The notes: generated by a model not told the origin, from the letters alone. Counted from the first letter of the stretch, positions 12,301 through 25,118 are shown. The stretch is 64,000 nucleotides of DNA from Siphonodentalium dalli (GCA_032622095.1 CP136062.1:154438875-154502874); one strand, 5' to 3'. Made by a program: numbers and translations.

Positions 12301-13590
12301 TTTTTAATACACCGTAAAGCGTGATTTACACTGGTTTATATTGGTTTTACCAGCGTGTTTTTGATACACCGTAAAGCGTGATTTACACTGGTTTGTATTG
12401 GTTTACCAGCGTGTTTTTAATACACCGTAAAGCGTGATTTACACTGGTTTATATTGGTTTTACCAGCGAGTTTTTGATACACCGTAAAGCTTGATTTACA
12501 CTGGTTTATATTGGTTTTATAAGCGTGTTTTTAATACACCGTAAAGCGTGATTTACACTGGTTTATATTGGTTTTACCAGCGTGTTTTTAATACACCGTA
12601 AAGCATGATTTACACTGGTTTATATTGGTTTTATCAGCGTGTTTTTAATACACCGTAAAGCGTGATTTACACTGGTTTATATTGGTTTTACCAGCGTGTT
12701 TTTGATACACCGTAAAGCGTGATTTACACTGGTTTGTATTGGTTTACCAGCGTGTTTTTAATACACCGTAAAGCGTGATTTACACTGGTTTATATTGGTT
12801 TTACCAGCGTGTTTTTAATACACCGTAAAAGCGTGATTTACACTGGTTTATATTGGTTTTACCAGCATGTTTTTATATTGGTTTTACCAGCATGTTTTTG
12901 AATCACTCTGGTAGAATCAATGTAAGCCTCACAATACTTTGATATTATCATGGTGAATTCTCAGTTTACCCCAGTAAACCCATGTAAAGCGTGATTTACA
13001 CTGGTTTATATTGGTTTTACCAGCATGTTATTGATACACCGTAAAGCGTGATTTACACTGGTTTATATTGGTTTTACCAGCATGTTTTTTAATCACCCTG
13101 TAGAATCAATGTAAGCCTCACAATACTTTGATATTATCATGGTGAATTCTCAGTTTACCCCAGTAAACCCATGCAAAGCGTGATTTACACTGGTCTATAT
13201 TGGTTTTACCAGCATGTTTTTGATACACCGTAAAGCGTGATTTACACTGGTTTATATTGGTCTTACCAGCGTGTTTTTGAATCACCCTGGTAGAATCAAT
13301 GTACGCCTCACAAAACTTTGATATTATCATGGTGAATTCTCAGTTTACCCCAGTAAATCCATGTAAAGCCTGATTCACACTGGTTTATATTGGTTTACCA
13401 GCATGTTTTTGATACACTGTAAAGCCTGATTTACACTGGTTTATATTGGTTTAACCAGTGTGGTTTTGAAACAACGAAGTAGAATCAATGTATAACCTCA
13501 CATTATGTTGGTATTAACATGGTGAATGATCAATTATCTACAGTAAACCCATGTAAAGCGTTATTTACAATTGTTTACATTGGTTTTACC
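12300..13590. repeat. 57-bp satellite array with a ~190-bp higher-order unit
   Basis: Roughly ten near-identical 57-bp monomers (each beginning ACACCGTAAAGCGTGATT and including GGTTTTACCAGCGTG) run from about 12309 to 12870. After that the array switches to a longer unit of about 190 bp in which monomers alternate with a segment containing GTAGAATCAATGTAAGCC (starts near 12911, 13101 and 13289). Reading frames here (for example 13118-13330 minus) are satellite translations, not genes. Confidence 0.93.
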
Positions 13591-13759
13591 AGGGTGATTA
13601 TTTTATAAGAGACTCTCAGCCATTTTTTATCAAAAGAAACTAAATTTTCAAAAACTGTATTGATCAAAGTATTGTATGCATACTCTTGGAATTATATTGT
13701 AATCAACGAAAGTTTAATTTGTCCAATATTCCTGGGGGTGTGGGATTTATAATAATCAG

Positions 13760-15040
13760 TTCTATTCCACAGGCCACAAGAAAAACAAGACAGTCAATGA
13801 CTGTGGGGTCGCTCACCAGACTACAAAGACTGATAAGACTGGGACTCTGGAGACTACAACAGTCAGAACTTTTCATAATTACTTTAAAAGAAATAGCTCT
13901 AAACAGTATATGTGGCTAGAGAGATTTCACATGTAGATTGGTGAAAATCCATCTTGAAATTACCAACTGTATACTACTGATCACCCCCTCCTCCTCCAGC
14001 TCAACAAGTCCCCTTTGACCGGTATACAGACTCCCAAGTCTTAGGTTGGAATTTCACAACTGACACCTCAAACTTTCTCAATTGTTGGAAATTTCCAATC
14101 TCACAAGCGCCTTTTTCCAAAACCATTTAGACATGTTTGAAGCCCAATTATCCATGGATCCAAAACACAATACATGTAAGTCAGATTAATCAGTCAGGTG
14201 GTTCCAAGGTAGATGTTTTAATGAATTTGGCATTTCAATGATTTTATTAGACACAAAAGTGTTAACTCCCCATAGCCAAACCATTTCTTGACAAATTGAC
14301 CTCATTTTAACAAATCTGAATCTCAGTCACTTAAGGATCCTCCTGATTGCTCCATACTATATGTAAGCTCCATACTATATGATTGCTCCATACTATATGT
14401 CTTCTCTTGAGAAGACATTTTAAGAATTACAATAGAGACATATAGTTATGTCCCTGGTCCCACCCTATTTAACCTGGTGACCCCATCTGAATAAATTTAA
14501 ATCCCAGACACCAAAGAACCCTTCATACATATGATAAATATCAGTAAAATAGACCTGATGGTCCTTGTGAAGGAAGCATATTAAGAGGGAAACTGTTCTT
14601 CGTTTGGCCCCTATTTGACCAAGTGACCCTATTAAAAAAAAATCTGAATTGCAGTCAAGGAAGAACATTCCATGCTAAATAAGCCAACCAGTTCTTGCAA
14701 ACATATTTTAAGAATTACTATGTAGTGAAATAGTCTCTGGCTCTGCCCTTATTTGACTTTGTGATCCCATTTTCACAAAGGTAATTTCATACCAAATATA
14801 AGCAAAATAGGCCATTTGATTATTGCATAGAAGACACATCATGAATTACTATGTAGAGAAGGAGTAATGTAGCTGGCCTTGCACCTACTTGACCTGGTGA
14901 CCCTGATAGAACAAATCTGAACCACAATCACCAAAGGAGCAAGCCTGCAAATGGTGCACCTATTCCTACATTGTATGTGCCTGGCCTCAAGCAACACAAT
15001 GTATTATACAATCAAGCCTTGAAATAGTGTGATAGTGTGT
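13760..15040. repeat. Retrotransposon-like repeat with internal ~150-bp periodicity
   Basis: The phrase TTTGACC..GTGACC..ATTTGAACAAATCTGAAT recurs near 14285, 14470, 14610, 14750 and 14890. Each is followed by a CCAAATATAAGC-like block. The upstream part (13770-13930) matches 28875-29010. The same composite is found again at 28.9-30.8 kb. No intact protein frame is seen. Confidence 0.65.
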
Positions 15041-15047
15041 CTGTCAT

Positions 15048-15360
15048 TTGCGGAATGAGGTCCCCCAGAGGGTGACTTTAGTGACGCTATCCTGCACAGT
15101 GGGCTAGCATCACTAAATTCACCCTCTGGGGACCTCATTCTGCTAAGGCCCTCAACTGCTATGGCAGACCTAGGATAAGATTGAAGTTCCCCAGTTGAAG
15201 TTGATGTTCACCCATTGGACACCTCAATTATGAATTTTATATTCTGCAAATTAGGGGATATAGAAACTTCCTAGAAGGGAAATGTAACTAACAACTGTGT
15301 GGGATAGCATCACTAAATGCACCCTCTGGGGACCTCATTCTGCAAATGACAGACCTCCTA
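15048..15360. mobile_element. Hairpin-spacer-hairpin element (copy 1)
   Basis: A palindrome of about 95 bp (15048-15143; arms contain GGTGACTTTAGTGACGCTA and its complement) is followed by the family spacer (GTTGAAGTTGATGTTCACCC, then a GCAAATTAGGGGATATAG block). The right half of a second palindrome follows at 15300-15350. The right end reads GCAAATGACAGACC, as in the other copies. Confidence 0.7.
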
Positions 15361-15649
15361 TTTGCCATGTTGAACAATACATGATAGATTGTACCTCTTA
15401 TTAATGATTCTCTGACCTGCAAATGTCAGACACACTAAATTCAGGCAGTTTGTTTAAATTGCTAGCAGTATGTTTATACAAGCTGTCAGTGACATTGTAT
15501 TCCTTGATTAATGACCTGTGTTTCTCTCTATCTATCCACAAAGAGATATCTGCAACTTTAATAGAACAGGTATTAATGTTGGAAGCTGGAAATGATATCC
15601 ATTGGAAGGGATGTTGGTTGGGTGTAGTCCACTGCAGGGTGGGGGTGCA

Positions 15650-16135
15650 TCTGGGCCATGTGGGAGGGGGATGGGTAATGGAATATTTCTGTAATTTCAG
15701 AAGATTAAAGATTAAAGTTTCATAAATCTGCAGATGTTATAATGGTGTCACTTTTTCAAATTTTATAACATGTTTTTTTTTTTTTAGTTATGTCACTGGC
15801 TCTGCCCACATTCGACCCAGTGACCTCATTTGAACAAATCTGAATAACAGTCCCCCAAAGACCCTTTGTACCAAATATGAACCCATTCGGACCAATGAAA
15901 TTTGAGAAGTTGTTGTAAGAATTACAGAGTTATGGCCCTGGCTTCGCAACTATTTGACCCAGTGACCTCATTTGAACAAATCGGAATGAGAGTCACCTAT
16001 GGAACATCCACACCAAATATGAACCCATTTGGTCTTACGGTTCCAGAGGAGAAGATGTTCAAAGAATTGTTGACGACGGACGAGGAGTGATGACTATAGC
16101 TCCACCGGAGACTTCGTCTCAGGTGAGCTAAAAAT
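15650..16135 (+). repeat. Non-LTR-retrotransposon-like 3' end, GTGAGCTAAAA terminus
   Basis: It matches 30205-30775 along its length. The end reads GGAGACTTCGTCTCAGGTGAGCTAAAAATT as consecutive words, the A-rich tail style of a widespread marine-invertebrate repeat. No reverse transcriptase frame is attached, so it could be a truncated LINE tail or a SINE-like derivative. Confidence 0.6.
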
Positions 16136-16399
16136 TGACCCCACCCCCAATAATTTGTTATGGGGACATGTATACTATTCCTCCTTGATATGCAGAAAAC
16201 GTTCGATATGGGAATATAGAGTTCTTCCCCTTTGATGACCCAGGTGAAAAGAGACTTCTCAAATGGGCAAAAGATTCCGGAATCTTCTCATTTTGGCTGA
16301 CCAACCTTTTGAACTATACATCTTAGATTTTATGCACATGGTCCACAATTTTACACGACTGCTGATTACAACATTCGAACGAAACAATCTCCAATTTAT

Positions 16400-16770
16400 T
16401 AAAATTTATAAGAAACAAAGCACGTATTATTTGTTCAGGAAATCTTCCACCTAGTTATGTTTTAAGATACCTCTTACCAAATTATGTATACATAAGTTTG
16501 GAGTTCGCGAACGAGCCACATCCGTTTAATATTCGCTGTTTCTTAACACTTAGATGACTAGAGCTTGCAAATATGTTGCGATAACCCTGTGCCAATGCAT
16601 TCTCTTACATATGCGAGTCTCCCATAGAGAAGACATTGGCCTAATAATATTGACCTTGACCTTGTAAGCCAGTGCATTATCTTACATATGCGAGGCTCAC
16701 ATTTATGAGATTGCATGGTACAGGATCTTTAATGCAGCACCAGCGCAGCTCCCATTATGAAAGGGTTAAT
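16400..16770. mobile_element. Partial double-hairpin TTAA MITE (family B), preceded by a repeat shared with 5960-6080
   Basis: From about 16584 the family B module can be read (CCAATGCATTCTCTTACATA, then GCGAGTCTCCCATAG). The right end is CCCATTATGAAAGGGTTAA at 16752-16769. The left TTAA end is missing. The segment 16410-16555 resembles 5960-6080 at modest identity. Confidence 0.6.
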
Positions 16771-16792
16771 GGTGTATTTCACAGTACGCAAA

Positions 16793-16954
16793 GGTCCCAG
16801 CTAGAGTTTGCATGATTTAGGCAACTTTTGTGAGCAGAATTCGTGATAAACATTGAATTGATTACTCAAGTGAAATTTCATATATTATAAGCTAAGCATA
16901 GCGAAATGGCCCACAAAAGTCATCTAAACTAATCATGCATTCACTAGCTGGGAC
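16793..16954. mobile_element. Short MITE with GGTCCCAGCT inverted ends
   Basis: The left end GGTCCCAGCTAGAGTTTGCATGATT is mirrored, with mismatches, at the right end by AATCATGCAT..CTAGCTGGGAC. A second family member, itself duplicated, lies at 56329-56415 and 56614-56700. Class unknown. Confidence 0.6.
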
Positions 16955-17745
16955 ATTCACAAACTGTGAACAGGTATCAAATAATAAATAAATTACCTGC
17001 GATATTTGTTCATCGTTATAAAATTAAAACATTCCCAGGTTTTGAACTGGTGGAATAAGATCTCTATGGGCATAGCATTTCACCCCAAGCTGGACTATCA
17101 TCGTGCCAAAGGACAACGAAATCTGATAATTAACACCCGAGTTACAAGGTGAAATGTCATAATTTGAAGTCCAACAAGGGCTGTAACTCTTGTAAGAGTG
17201 AATGGATGAAATTCTTAGTAAGTGGGTACCACATTTTAGGGAGAAGATTCCTCCCAAGTCGCCCTCTAGACTGGTCCCCGGGCTAGTCCTAGTCTATTGC
17301 AATCTGTGCCCCATGCTGATTGAGAGTGGAAAGCGATATCCAGATATGGGAAGATAATAACATGGGATAGAATCATGTGATGAATTTATTTACATATCAA
17401 TGCATTGATTATGCACGTAACAATGATTTAAACAGTCAAAAATATAACGTACCTATGTCTGCTCACCCATAGATAGCAACGATTTGTATAAATAGTATAA
17501 AAATATCCTATAACATTTGACAAATACAATGGTGATGCTACAGCTCAATCGTTCATTGTCGCATGGTTCAAGTAGCATTCAGACAATTGCGATGCATAGG
17601 TCTGTTCAGATTACATAATCCATTGTCTAATCTACATATACAGTAATACTCTAAATTATCAACTCCTTAAACCACAGCAGAATTATGGGTAACTTTTCAG
17701 GATTTAGTCGGAAATATGGCTTGTTGCTATTCATCGGAAAGCTCT

Positions 17746-18187
17746 CCAATGTATACTTTTATTATTGAATGGGAGAATCCATTCAGTATAGAAAGGATTA
17801 ACCCTTTACCCAACAAACCGGCCAAATAAAGCTTCAACAGCCTAAATTATCTTGGGTCTGTCTCAATAAAACCATACAAATATGGATATCATTGGAACCG
17901 GCTCCTTGACCAAATTGTGATGGTTACAGTTATGCCCTGTGCCAATGCATTCTCTTATATATGCGAGTCGACCATAGGTCGCCTCGCATATATAAGAGAA
18001 TGCATTGGCCTAAAAAAAATCTTTTTTTAACACTTTTTACCATTTTTTCTTACATTCTTTAACAATTTTATAATTTTTAATGTGTTAAGCCAATGCATTC
18101 TCTTATATATGCGAGGCGACCTATGGTCGACTCGCATATATAAGAGAATGCATTGGCACAGGGCCCTTCTGTTGGGTAAAGGGTTAA
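17746..18187. mobile_element. TTAA MITE (family C) with two perfect hairpins, next to a family A end
   Basis: TTAACCCTTTACCCAAC at 17798 is mirrored by GTTGGGTAAAGGGTTAA ending at 18187. Inside are two near-perfect palindromes (17938-18013 and about 18087-18157) with arms CCAATGCATTCTCTTATATA and a GTCGACCATAGGTCG-type loop. The immediate left neighbour is the right end of a family A element (17746-17801), which shares the same TTAA. A second copy in opposite orientation is at 57120-57519. Confidence 0.85.
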
Positions 18188-18465
18188 AGATCATATGACC
18201 CAAGACCTCTTCCAAGTATTTGGTAACCAGCTCAGACTGACAAATATTTGGTCTACATTAATTAAAACTTTCAGAATTGAGCTAAAAATAATAATTGAAT
18301 AGATGATAACTTTAAGATTATATTTCTGGCAATATTTTTAAATACTCTGTAACTACATGTATATCCCAATTTTGGAGATACTGGGTAAATTAAACCACAT
18401 TTTGGCGATACTTTGTAACAATACTCGGACCCATGCAACAATGACTGATTGAGCGCTGCAACACG

Positions 18466-18770
18466 TAGGGCTGTAACGATACGATACAAATCACGAGTGT
18501 TCTCAAATGATTTACCAGCTGAAATATCAGAATCAACATATTAACTGGTCATAAGTTCATTTTTTTTTAAATGCAGTTTATTAGTAATGAGTACATAATA
18601 GACATGTAAACTTGAGAGAACATTACAGGTTTTGCTGTTTTAAACATGCCCATCTTCAGAAATTATGTGATTTCCTGTATCATGATACGCATAACACGAT
18701 ACACCTATTGTTTGAAAGTGCATCATCGTGATGTGATACATTGAATTCATTACGAATCGTTACAGCCCTA
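18466..18770. mobile_element. hAT-like MITE, TAGGGCTGTAACGAT ends
   Basis: The ends TAGGGCTGTAACGAT and ATCGTTACAGCCCTA are exact inverted copies of a terminus style common in hAT elements. The flanking 8-mers GCAACACG and GCAAAAAT agree at only five of eight positions, so a decayed 8-bp duplication is possible but unproven. Confidence 0.6.
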
Positions 18771-19118
18771 GCAAAAATGACTTAGAGAGGTTTCGACTAA
18801 AAGATAGATGGAAGATCTGATTTGTCCATTATTCAAATTCTCTGCTGTTTCTAAACCTTGGAACCACAAGGTAAGCTATTTGAACAACTAACTTCTTCCT
18901 AGGACAGGAGCGATCTTTTATGTGGTTAAATGGTACTTGTCACCTATTTGTGGCAGTTGTCATTATAGGGCCCACATTCTCCTATCCATCAAAAAGTCTG
19001 AATATATGTATTTAGGAAACCTCTCTGATGAATGTAGTGCTTCCAACTTGAATCAGCTGTTTTGAAAATTATGCATAATAAAATGCTACAGTTCTGGAGC
19101 AAGCATTATATAGTTATA

Positions 19119-19547
19119 GTCCAAGTTTCTTTTGACATAAAACCAGCTAATGAAACTGGTTGGATAATGTTGTTTTACGTAAAATTGCGCATAAAATATG
19201 CCACATAATTAGGAGTAACATCCACTTGTTTACATTTAATACACACGTCACAGGGTCAAATGAGCTCGTATTCTTGTAAAAATTGTGATAAAAATTATTT
19301 TTCGCATTACATTACAACTTTCAGTTGACAACTATTGTGGAATATTTTTTATAAATATCATATTTTCTATGGAATAAACTGGTTTACTGTTACAATTGTG
19401 ACATTTTATTAGTTATGAGGGATTGTATGTGAATGGGTCAACAATGCTATGCCCTGATATAGAAATATATATACACAGGACTTTGACGTAACACAGCGTT
19501 ATCCCAACCGATTTCACCGGCTGGTTTATGTCGAAGAAAATGTGGGC
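19119..19547. mobile_element. Diverged ~430-bp inverted-repeat element
   Basis: The left stretch containing TTGACATAAAACCAGC..GAAACTGGTTGGATAA is mirrored at 19490-19547 by a stretch whose complement reads CGACATAAACCAGC..GAAATCGGTTGGGATAA, roughly three-quarters identical over 55 bp. The remaining sequence from 18780 to 20260 shows no gene. Confidence 0.5.
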
Positions 19548-20289
19548 TAATAAAGCTGCAGAACTGAACTGATTGCTACAAATATTCTATTTCTGACAAA
19601 GATTTCCAAGTCTGATACATAGAAAATCTTGAAAACTATTAGTCCAGTGCCATATTCACATCAGCAGAGAATTAAGTTACGCTTTGGGTGAAGTCTCTGT
19701 TATGAAACATGTAAAACAACTGAGTCTAATATATTTCAAATTGAGCTACAAGATAAGTGAATATACTATGTTGAGATATCTCAGTTCATTTCAAGAAAAC
19801 ATGCAATTTAGAACCAATATCAATTTATTGATTCATCAGAATTGATCCGACACGACTATTTTCTGAAATGAAAGATAACTCTAAAATGTAGACGTTGATT
19901 ATGATAAAATACGAATGTTGATATTTATAATTTGATCCATGGAATTTCAATAACTTTATATTATCTAGCATTAGCTAGTGCTTTGAGGGCCTATAATACA
20001 AGCAGAAAGGTGATCATGTTCAGCTAGGCATGAATTCGCGGTCAAGAGAAGTGAATATCTACCAAGAGACCTCAGATAATGATAATTCAGGTTGAGTGGT
20101 TCATAAAATTGATACGCTTGGCTATGCTACTCTCCCCTTCGTTTTGAGGTTCACTAACTGCTGTGAACCCCACCAGGCTCCTCCCTCAGAGAAAACTATC
20201 CCCATGACGAAATTCTGAGGGTCGAAAAAGCTGCCCATCCACAACAGGAGAGAGTATTAAACACTGCCATGACCATAGGGTGGGAACTT

Positions 20290-21060
20290 GTGAAGTGCAA
20301 TTTCAAGGTTTGGGGGGGGGGGGGGGGGGGGGGGGGGGGTAGAGAGTCAACTACAATTTCAGGGGGGGGGGGGGTGATGCAGGCACAAGTGCAATTTTGG
20401 GGGAGGGGGGTGCAAGCACAACTGCAATCTCAAATTGGGGAGGGTGGAATTCAGGCACAACTGATATTTCAAGTTGGGAAGAAATGCATGCACAACTACA
20501 ATTTCAGGGGGGGGGGGGGTGCAGTCACAACTGCAAATTCAAATTGGCACAACTGCAATTTCATGGGGGGGGGGGGATGCATGCACAACTGCGATGTCAA
20601 AGGGGGGGGGGATGAATGCAGACACAACTGCAATTGCAAGTTTTGCAGGGGAGGGGAGAAATGCAGGCACAACTGCAATTTCAAAGGGGGAATGGAGGCA
20701 CAACTGATTTCAAAAGAGGGGGTGGATGCAGGCACAACTGCAATCTCAAAGGGGGAAATGCAGGCACAACTGCAATTTCATTGGGGGTGCAGGCACAACT
20801 GGGTGGATGCAATTTCAAATGCAGGCACAACTGCAATTTCAAAGGGTGGAAATCAGGCACAACTGCGATTTTAAAGGGGGGGGGGGGGGGTGTGCAGGCA
20901 CAACTGTAGTTGCAAGTTTTGGAGGGGAGGGGAAGAAATGCAGGCACAATTGCAATTTCAAGGGGGCAGACAAAACTGTGGTGGCGGGCGGGGGTTGTTG
21001 CAATATTGAAGTGAAAAGGTGTTGGGGGAGGGAGAAATACATACACAAGGGGGAGAGAAA
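20290..21060. repeat. G-tract minisatellite (GCAGGCACAACTGCAATTTCAA-type unit)
   Basis: About 25 diverged copies of a 25-35-bp unit combine the word CAGGCACAACTGCAATTTCA, split here as units, with a run of 4 to more than 20 G. The longest G run is at about 20310-20339. Overlapping translations on both strands (for example 201 residues at 20269-20874) are glycine or proline low-complexity products of the repeat and should not be annotated as genes. Repeated G runs on one strand could form G-quadruplexes. Confidence 0.9.
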
Positions 21061-21069
21061 AATTTATTA

Positions 21070-22240
21070 ACCTACCCTTATTCCATTCAATAAACCCGTT
21101 CTATAAATTGTGATATATTGCATAACAGGAAATAACGCCAGTTGACCTTTGACTGCCGGTTTGTCATCTATTTAATTCCATATGCTATGTCTCAAAATAC
21201 TATGGCTTCCAGTATTTTTCCAACAATCTCTAATGAATGAAGAATTTGAAAAGTTATTTAAATTAAATTTACGCCATTAAATACGTCAAAGAGTCTTAAT
21301 TGATCTGGGACTATTTCTTTACCTGGGCAAACAACGCATAGTTACGAGAAACGTCATCGCATGTCTTTTTGAAGCCAATTTTAGTTTCACGTCCCATGTG
21401 TTGATTTAAGTATGTTTTATCTAGGTTTTCGATCATGTAATAAATATAATCTACAACTCATCCAAAGGCTCGGTCCAGACCTAATTTACTGGACTCATTT
21501 TGTAAATTCCGCTATAAACTGGGGACTCGTAGATCCTCTATATATTATATAAATACCATTATCTGATATTGCCTGAATCATTATAACTGAGCACAGCTCT
21601 AGTACTAGTGTTGTCAGATATTGACCAAATATTGTCCATGCCTTCTATTCATTTCAGTAATCTTAAGATTATTTTTCTAAATGTTCATTATGTGTAGTAA
21701 GTACAATAAATCCACATTATGTTCATGGCTTCCATTCATTAATCTCTTGGATGAGTTCGAAATCTTGCCGAATATATGTCTGTATTTTTCATCTTTAATA
21801 AATTGCTTTTCCAAGTGTCAATTAATATGTGATGTAAGCACAATAACTCCACTTTATCAGCTTTTAAACAAATTTGGATTGTGGCTTCTATTCAAGGACA
21901 CACATCCAAATGTAACCATAACTTGATTTCGGAATCTGCAATGCGTACCTCTTGTTATTCATTATATTACATTATTATTACATTATATTACTTTCTTTAT
22001 GCTTCTGCTGATGTTTATGCTATTGTACCTTATCTGAATCCATTAGTGAAAATGAGATATCTCAACTGAGTATACTATGAGAATAAATCTGAGAATACAC
22101 TGGATTTGTATAAATAAAAAATGGCACAGCTACAATAAGCAAGCATAACATGTGATAATGATTTCTAGGAATACTGTAATAATATAGATACAGTCCTTGT
22201 CCCGGCAATAGTGGCATAAGCTCATTTATTCACGCTTCCA
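21070..22240. other. Intergenic, nothing recognised
   Basis: AT-rich sequence with only short reading frames and no splice-flanked, protein-like segment on either strand. No inverted-repeat element with clear ends was found. Confidence 0.5.
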
Positions 22241-22246
22241 TCTGCA

Positions 22247-22465
22247 TTAACCCTTTCTATACTAAATACTGATTGATGAGTATTTATTCCTTAGGAAATG
22301 TTTAGATAATCAGTTCAACAAATGACTTTTGCACTTACTATCTTTTCAACATAATGTTGTCTGCTCATGTTTCCTGAACACCGCACTAAATGAATAATAG
22401 ACTAAGTGTTCCAATATTAACTTTTTAACTGGGTGGGAGAATCCATTAAGTATATAAAGGGTTGA
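22247..22465. mobile_element. piggyBac-like MITE (family A)
   Basis: It opens TTAACCCTTTCTATACTAAA and closes with ATCCATTAAGTATATAAAGGG followed by TTGA, a one-base decay of TTAA. The interior ACTGGGTGGGAGAATCCATT block is shared with the other family A copies. Confidence 0.8.
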
Positions 22466-22641
22466 AACACAGTCCCTCTCACATTATTTCCCGGAATGGG
22501 CAGCTTATACGTGCAGTTTTTGTTGAAAGCATAATTATTGTATAACGAATGGATAGTTAATGTCTAACGAATGGATAGTTATTGTCTAATGAATGCATAG
22601 ATATTGTTCTGCTCTTAACAATCGGGACAGATAAGAACTTT

Positions 22642-22911
22642 TTAACCCTTTCATGACGGGAGCTGTGCTGGTGCAGCATTAAAGATCCTGTGCCAGTACG
22701 TTCTCTTATATAAGCGAATCTCCCATAGGAAGCCTTGCAAATACAAGAGAATGCACTGGCTTACAAATTCAAGGTACATATTGTTAGGCCAATCTATTCT
22801 TTTATATAAGTGAGACTCCCTATGGCCCTATGGGAGACTCGCATATATAAGAGAATGCATTGACGCAGGTTTTTTCGCAAAATTTCAGGAAGCCTGTCAT
22901 GGAAGTGTTAA
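22642..22911. mobile_element. Double-hairpin TTAA MITE (family B)
   Basis: It begins TTAACCCTTTCATGACGGGA and ends CATGGAAGTGTTAA. Two imperfect palindromes built from CCAGTGCATTCTCTTATATA-type arms are separated by a ~30-bp spacer (TTCAAGGTACATATTGTTAG). Confidence 0.82.
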
Positions 22912-25118
22912 AAATAAGATAACTACCTCATGATTGGGCATTCAGCACAGAATGCGCATGCGGCCGTTTGCACATACTGTGCCAAAACGCACTCTCATTT
23001 GGTAATTTTCCTTTACATTCTTTTTTTAGTGTGTTCTAATCTGACATGTGGAAAAAATATGCCAAGTCTTTTTTCCAGATTAAATTAACAAAAATCCACA
23101 AATGGTCTAATAAACAAACATCAACGAAAAGTAAAAAAAAAAATAAAAAAATTCTAGTTCACGCAAGAGAATAGCTCAGAACAGGAATTTTCTACCACAT
23201 TTAGCATAGGATGTCATCATTTAAGTACGTTATTTATCATAAATAAAATTCCCTAAGTTAATACCAGATTTAGCCTTGGCTAGTTTTTCAGCATATGCAT
23301 AATTATTACCTTGGCAATTTTTATGAAGTTCCAGAGCGGAAAACGTGATTTGCCCACATCTCAAAATGTAAAAAGAAACTAATTAGACCTTATAACCAGT
23401 AGACGCAGGACAAGGACTACCCGGTGGATTTAATACCAGCAGTAAGGCAACGACGGATTGTTTCTACAGCGAGCTGTATGGAAGAGTTGATATCAAGACA
23501 GAGAACGTAGAAATTTCAGATGCACCAACAATGAGACCACTAATAGACTACATGTATTTATTTTGGCAGGCTTCGAAATTGACATATTTGACTTTTTAGC
23601 CTGGAATTTTATTAAAGATGGTCTATCTCTTCCTAGATAACAAGTTTTTTATACTTTCCTGGATATAATATTATAAATATGAGTCGAGGACCCCTTTCCA
23701 GAAACACTTTTATCAATTAATTAGGATTATATTTGGGACATTTTAGAGCTCGTGGAAATGTGCAGAGTTTAACAAACAGGAGGACTCTATCTTTATCCGA
23801 GATCTTCTGAAAGACTTATGATAGTTCCAAAAATATTAATGAAAAATGTCCCAATTGATTATCTTATTATACAAGAAAATATTGATATAAAATAAATATT
23901 AATTGATGGAGGCGAGGCATTTCAGGAGAGGAGTCTTTGACTCATATTTAATATTTTTTTCCCCGGAAACTACATAAAAGATATTTAGGAAGAGATGGAT
24001 CATTTTTTAGGAGGTCAAGTGTCAATTTTGATTGCGGATTTCCATGCAAATCTCTGAAAAGTTCTAGTTACAAATGTTTCCAGGTTTGACTTGATGTGTT
24101 ATTTTTGTGGTGTGGTCGACATGGAACTTGTTCCATTTGAATGTTGGCCAATTTGTTTTTGAATTTCATATTGAATTTTCAAAATTAGGTCAAGTATTGT
24201 AATTCATTGGTACATTTACAATACAAGTTTCCTTGGGTTTAGGACGGACATTCAACTGGAAATATCTTCTAGACCAATGGGTATCACAAGCTGGCATTTG
24301 TCAAATATTATTGTATAGATCTACTCTTGCTTCATGAGCCTTCATATCTCAAATCTGCATATCAACTCATATTAATGCAACAATGATTGGTATGTGATGA
24401 AAACAAATAAAACAGTTGAAAGACTTTCCATACATAAATATAGCATGACAGTGGTGCCATACAATTGTTATCAAACTGAGGCACGGAAACAATCTTGATG
24501 AATAAAAATTAAGACTAAAGAAAGTTGAGACCGTTGTTTTTTCATGGGAATAAAAGGCCAAAAAAATATACATTAGATGTTCTCCCAAATTCATCACCTG
24601 AAGTGAGCATCATTTAAAAACAATATTTAGTAACTTAACCCAATTTTGTTTTGAATAGTTACAACTTTTATTTCTAAATTATCTTTTTTAAGAAATTCAG
24701 AATGGTATTTTCTGAAGAGGATAATATCCATAGATTGCATACAAAGGTACACCATCAAAAAGTGAGTAAATCCTTGAACTTTTATGATTAAAAATGAAAG
24801 AAAATTGAAATAAAAAGTCTCCTACATTGAGTAATTAAATGCCCGAGAACAGTTATTTTCACACCAATATTATTTCATAATGATAAATATGGTCTGAAGT
24901 CAACATGGGGCTTTCAGCTAAAACATTTTTATGAAGTCTTCTTCGGATGGTGGTGATGGTGCAGGAGAAAAGAGAATATATATTTTTTGGCTGGATTGGA
25001 TGAGATGAGAAACACAAATATGTAAGAGAGCTCAGTTCCCTTCACTGAAGTGAGATAGATCTATGGAAACATCACTGGAATATAACGGGAAAGAAAAACT
25101 AAACTCAGGGTTATATAT
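22912..25118. repeat. Intergenic with one diverged dispersed repeat
   Basis: The stretch 23590-23990 resembles 35620-35800 and 3780-3940 (shared words GATGGTCTATCT, AATATGAGTCGA, CCCCGGAAACTA). No gene or ended element is visible in the remainder. Confidence 0.45.

Noticed and set aside
12300-13590. CRISPR array, because of regular repeats
   Set aside because: The repeats are contiguous 57-bp satellite units without unique spacers, in a eukaryotic context.
20269-20874. Glycine-rich 201-residue frame as a gene
   Set aside because: It is the translation of a G-tract minisatellite; frames of similar length are open on both strands and no splice or start context supports it.
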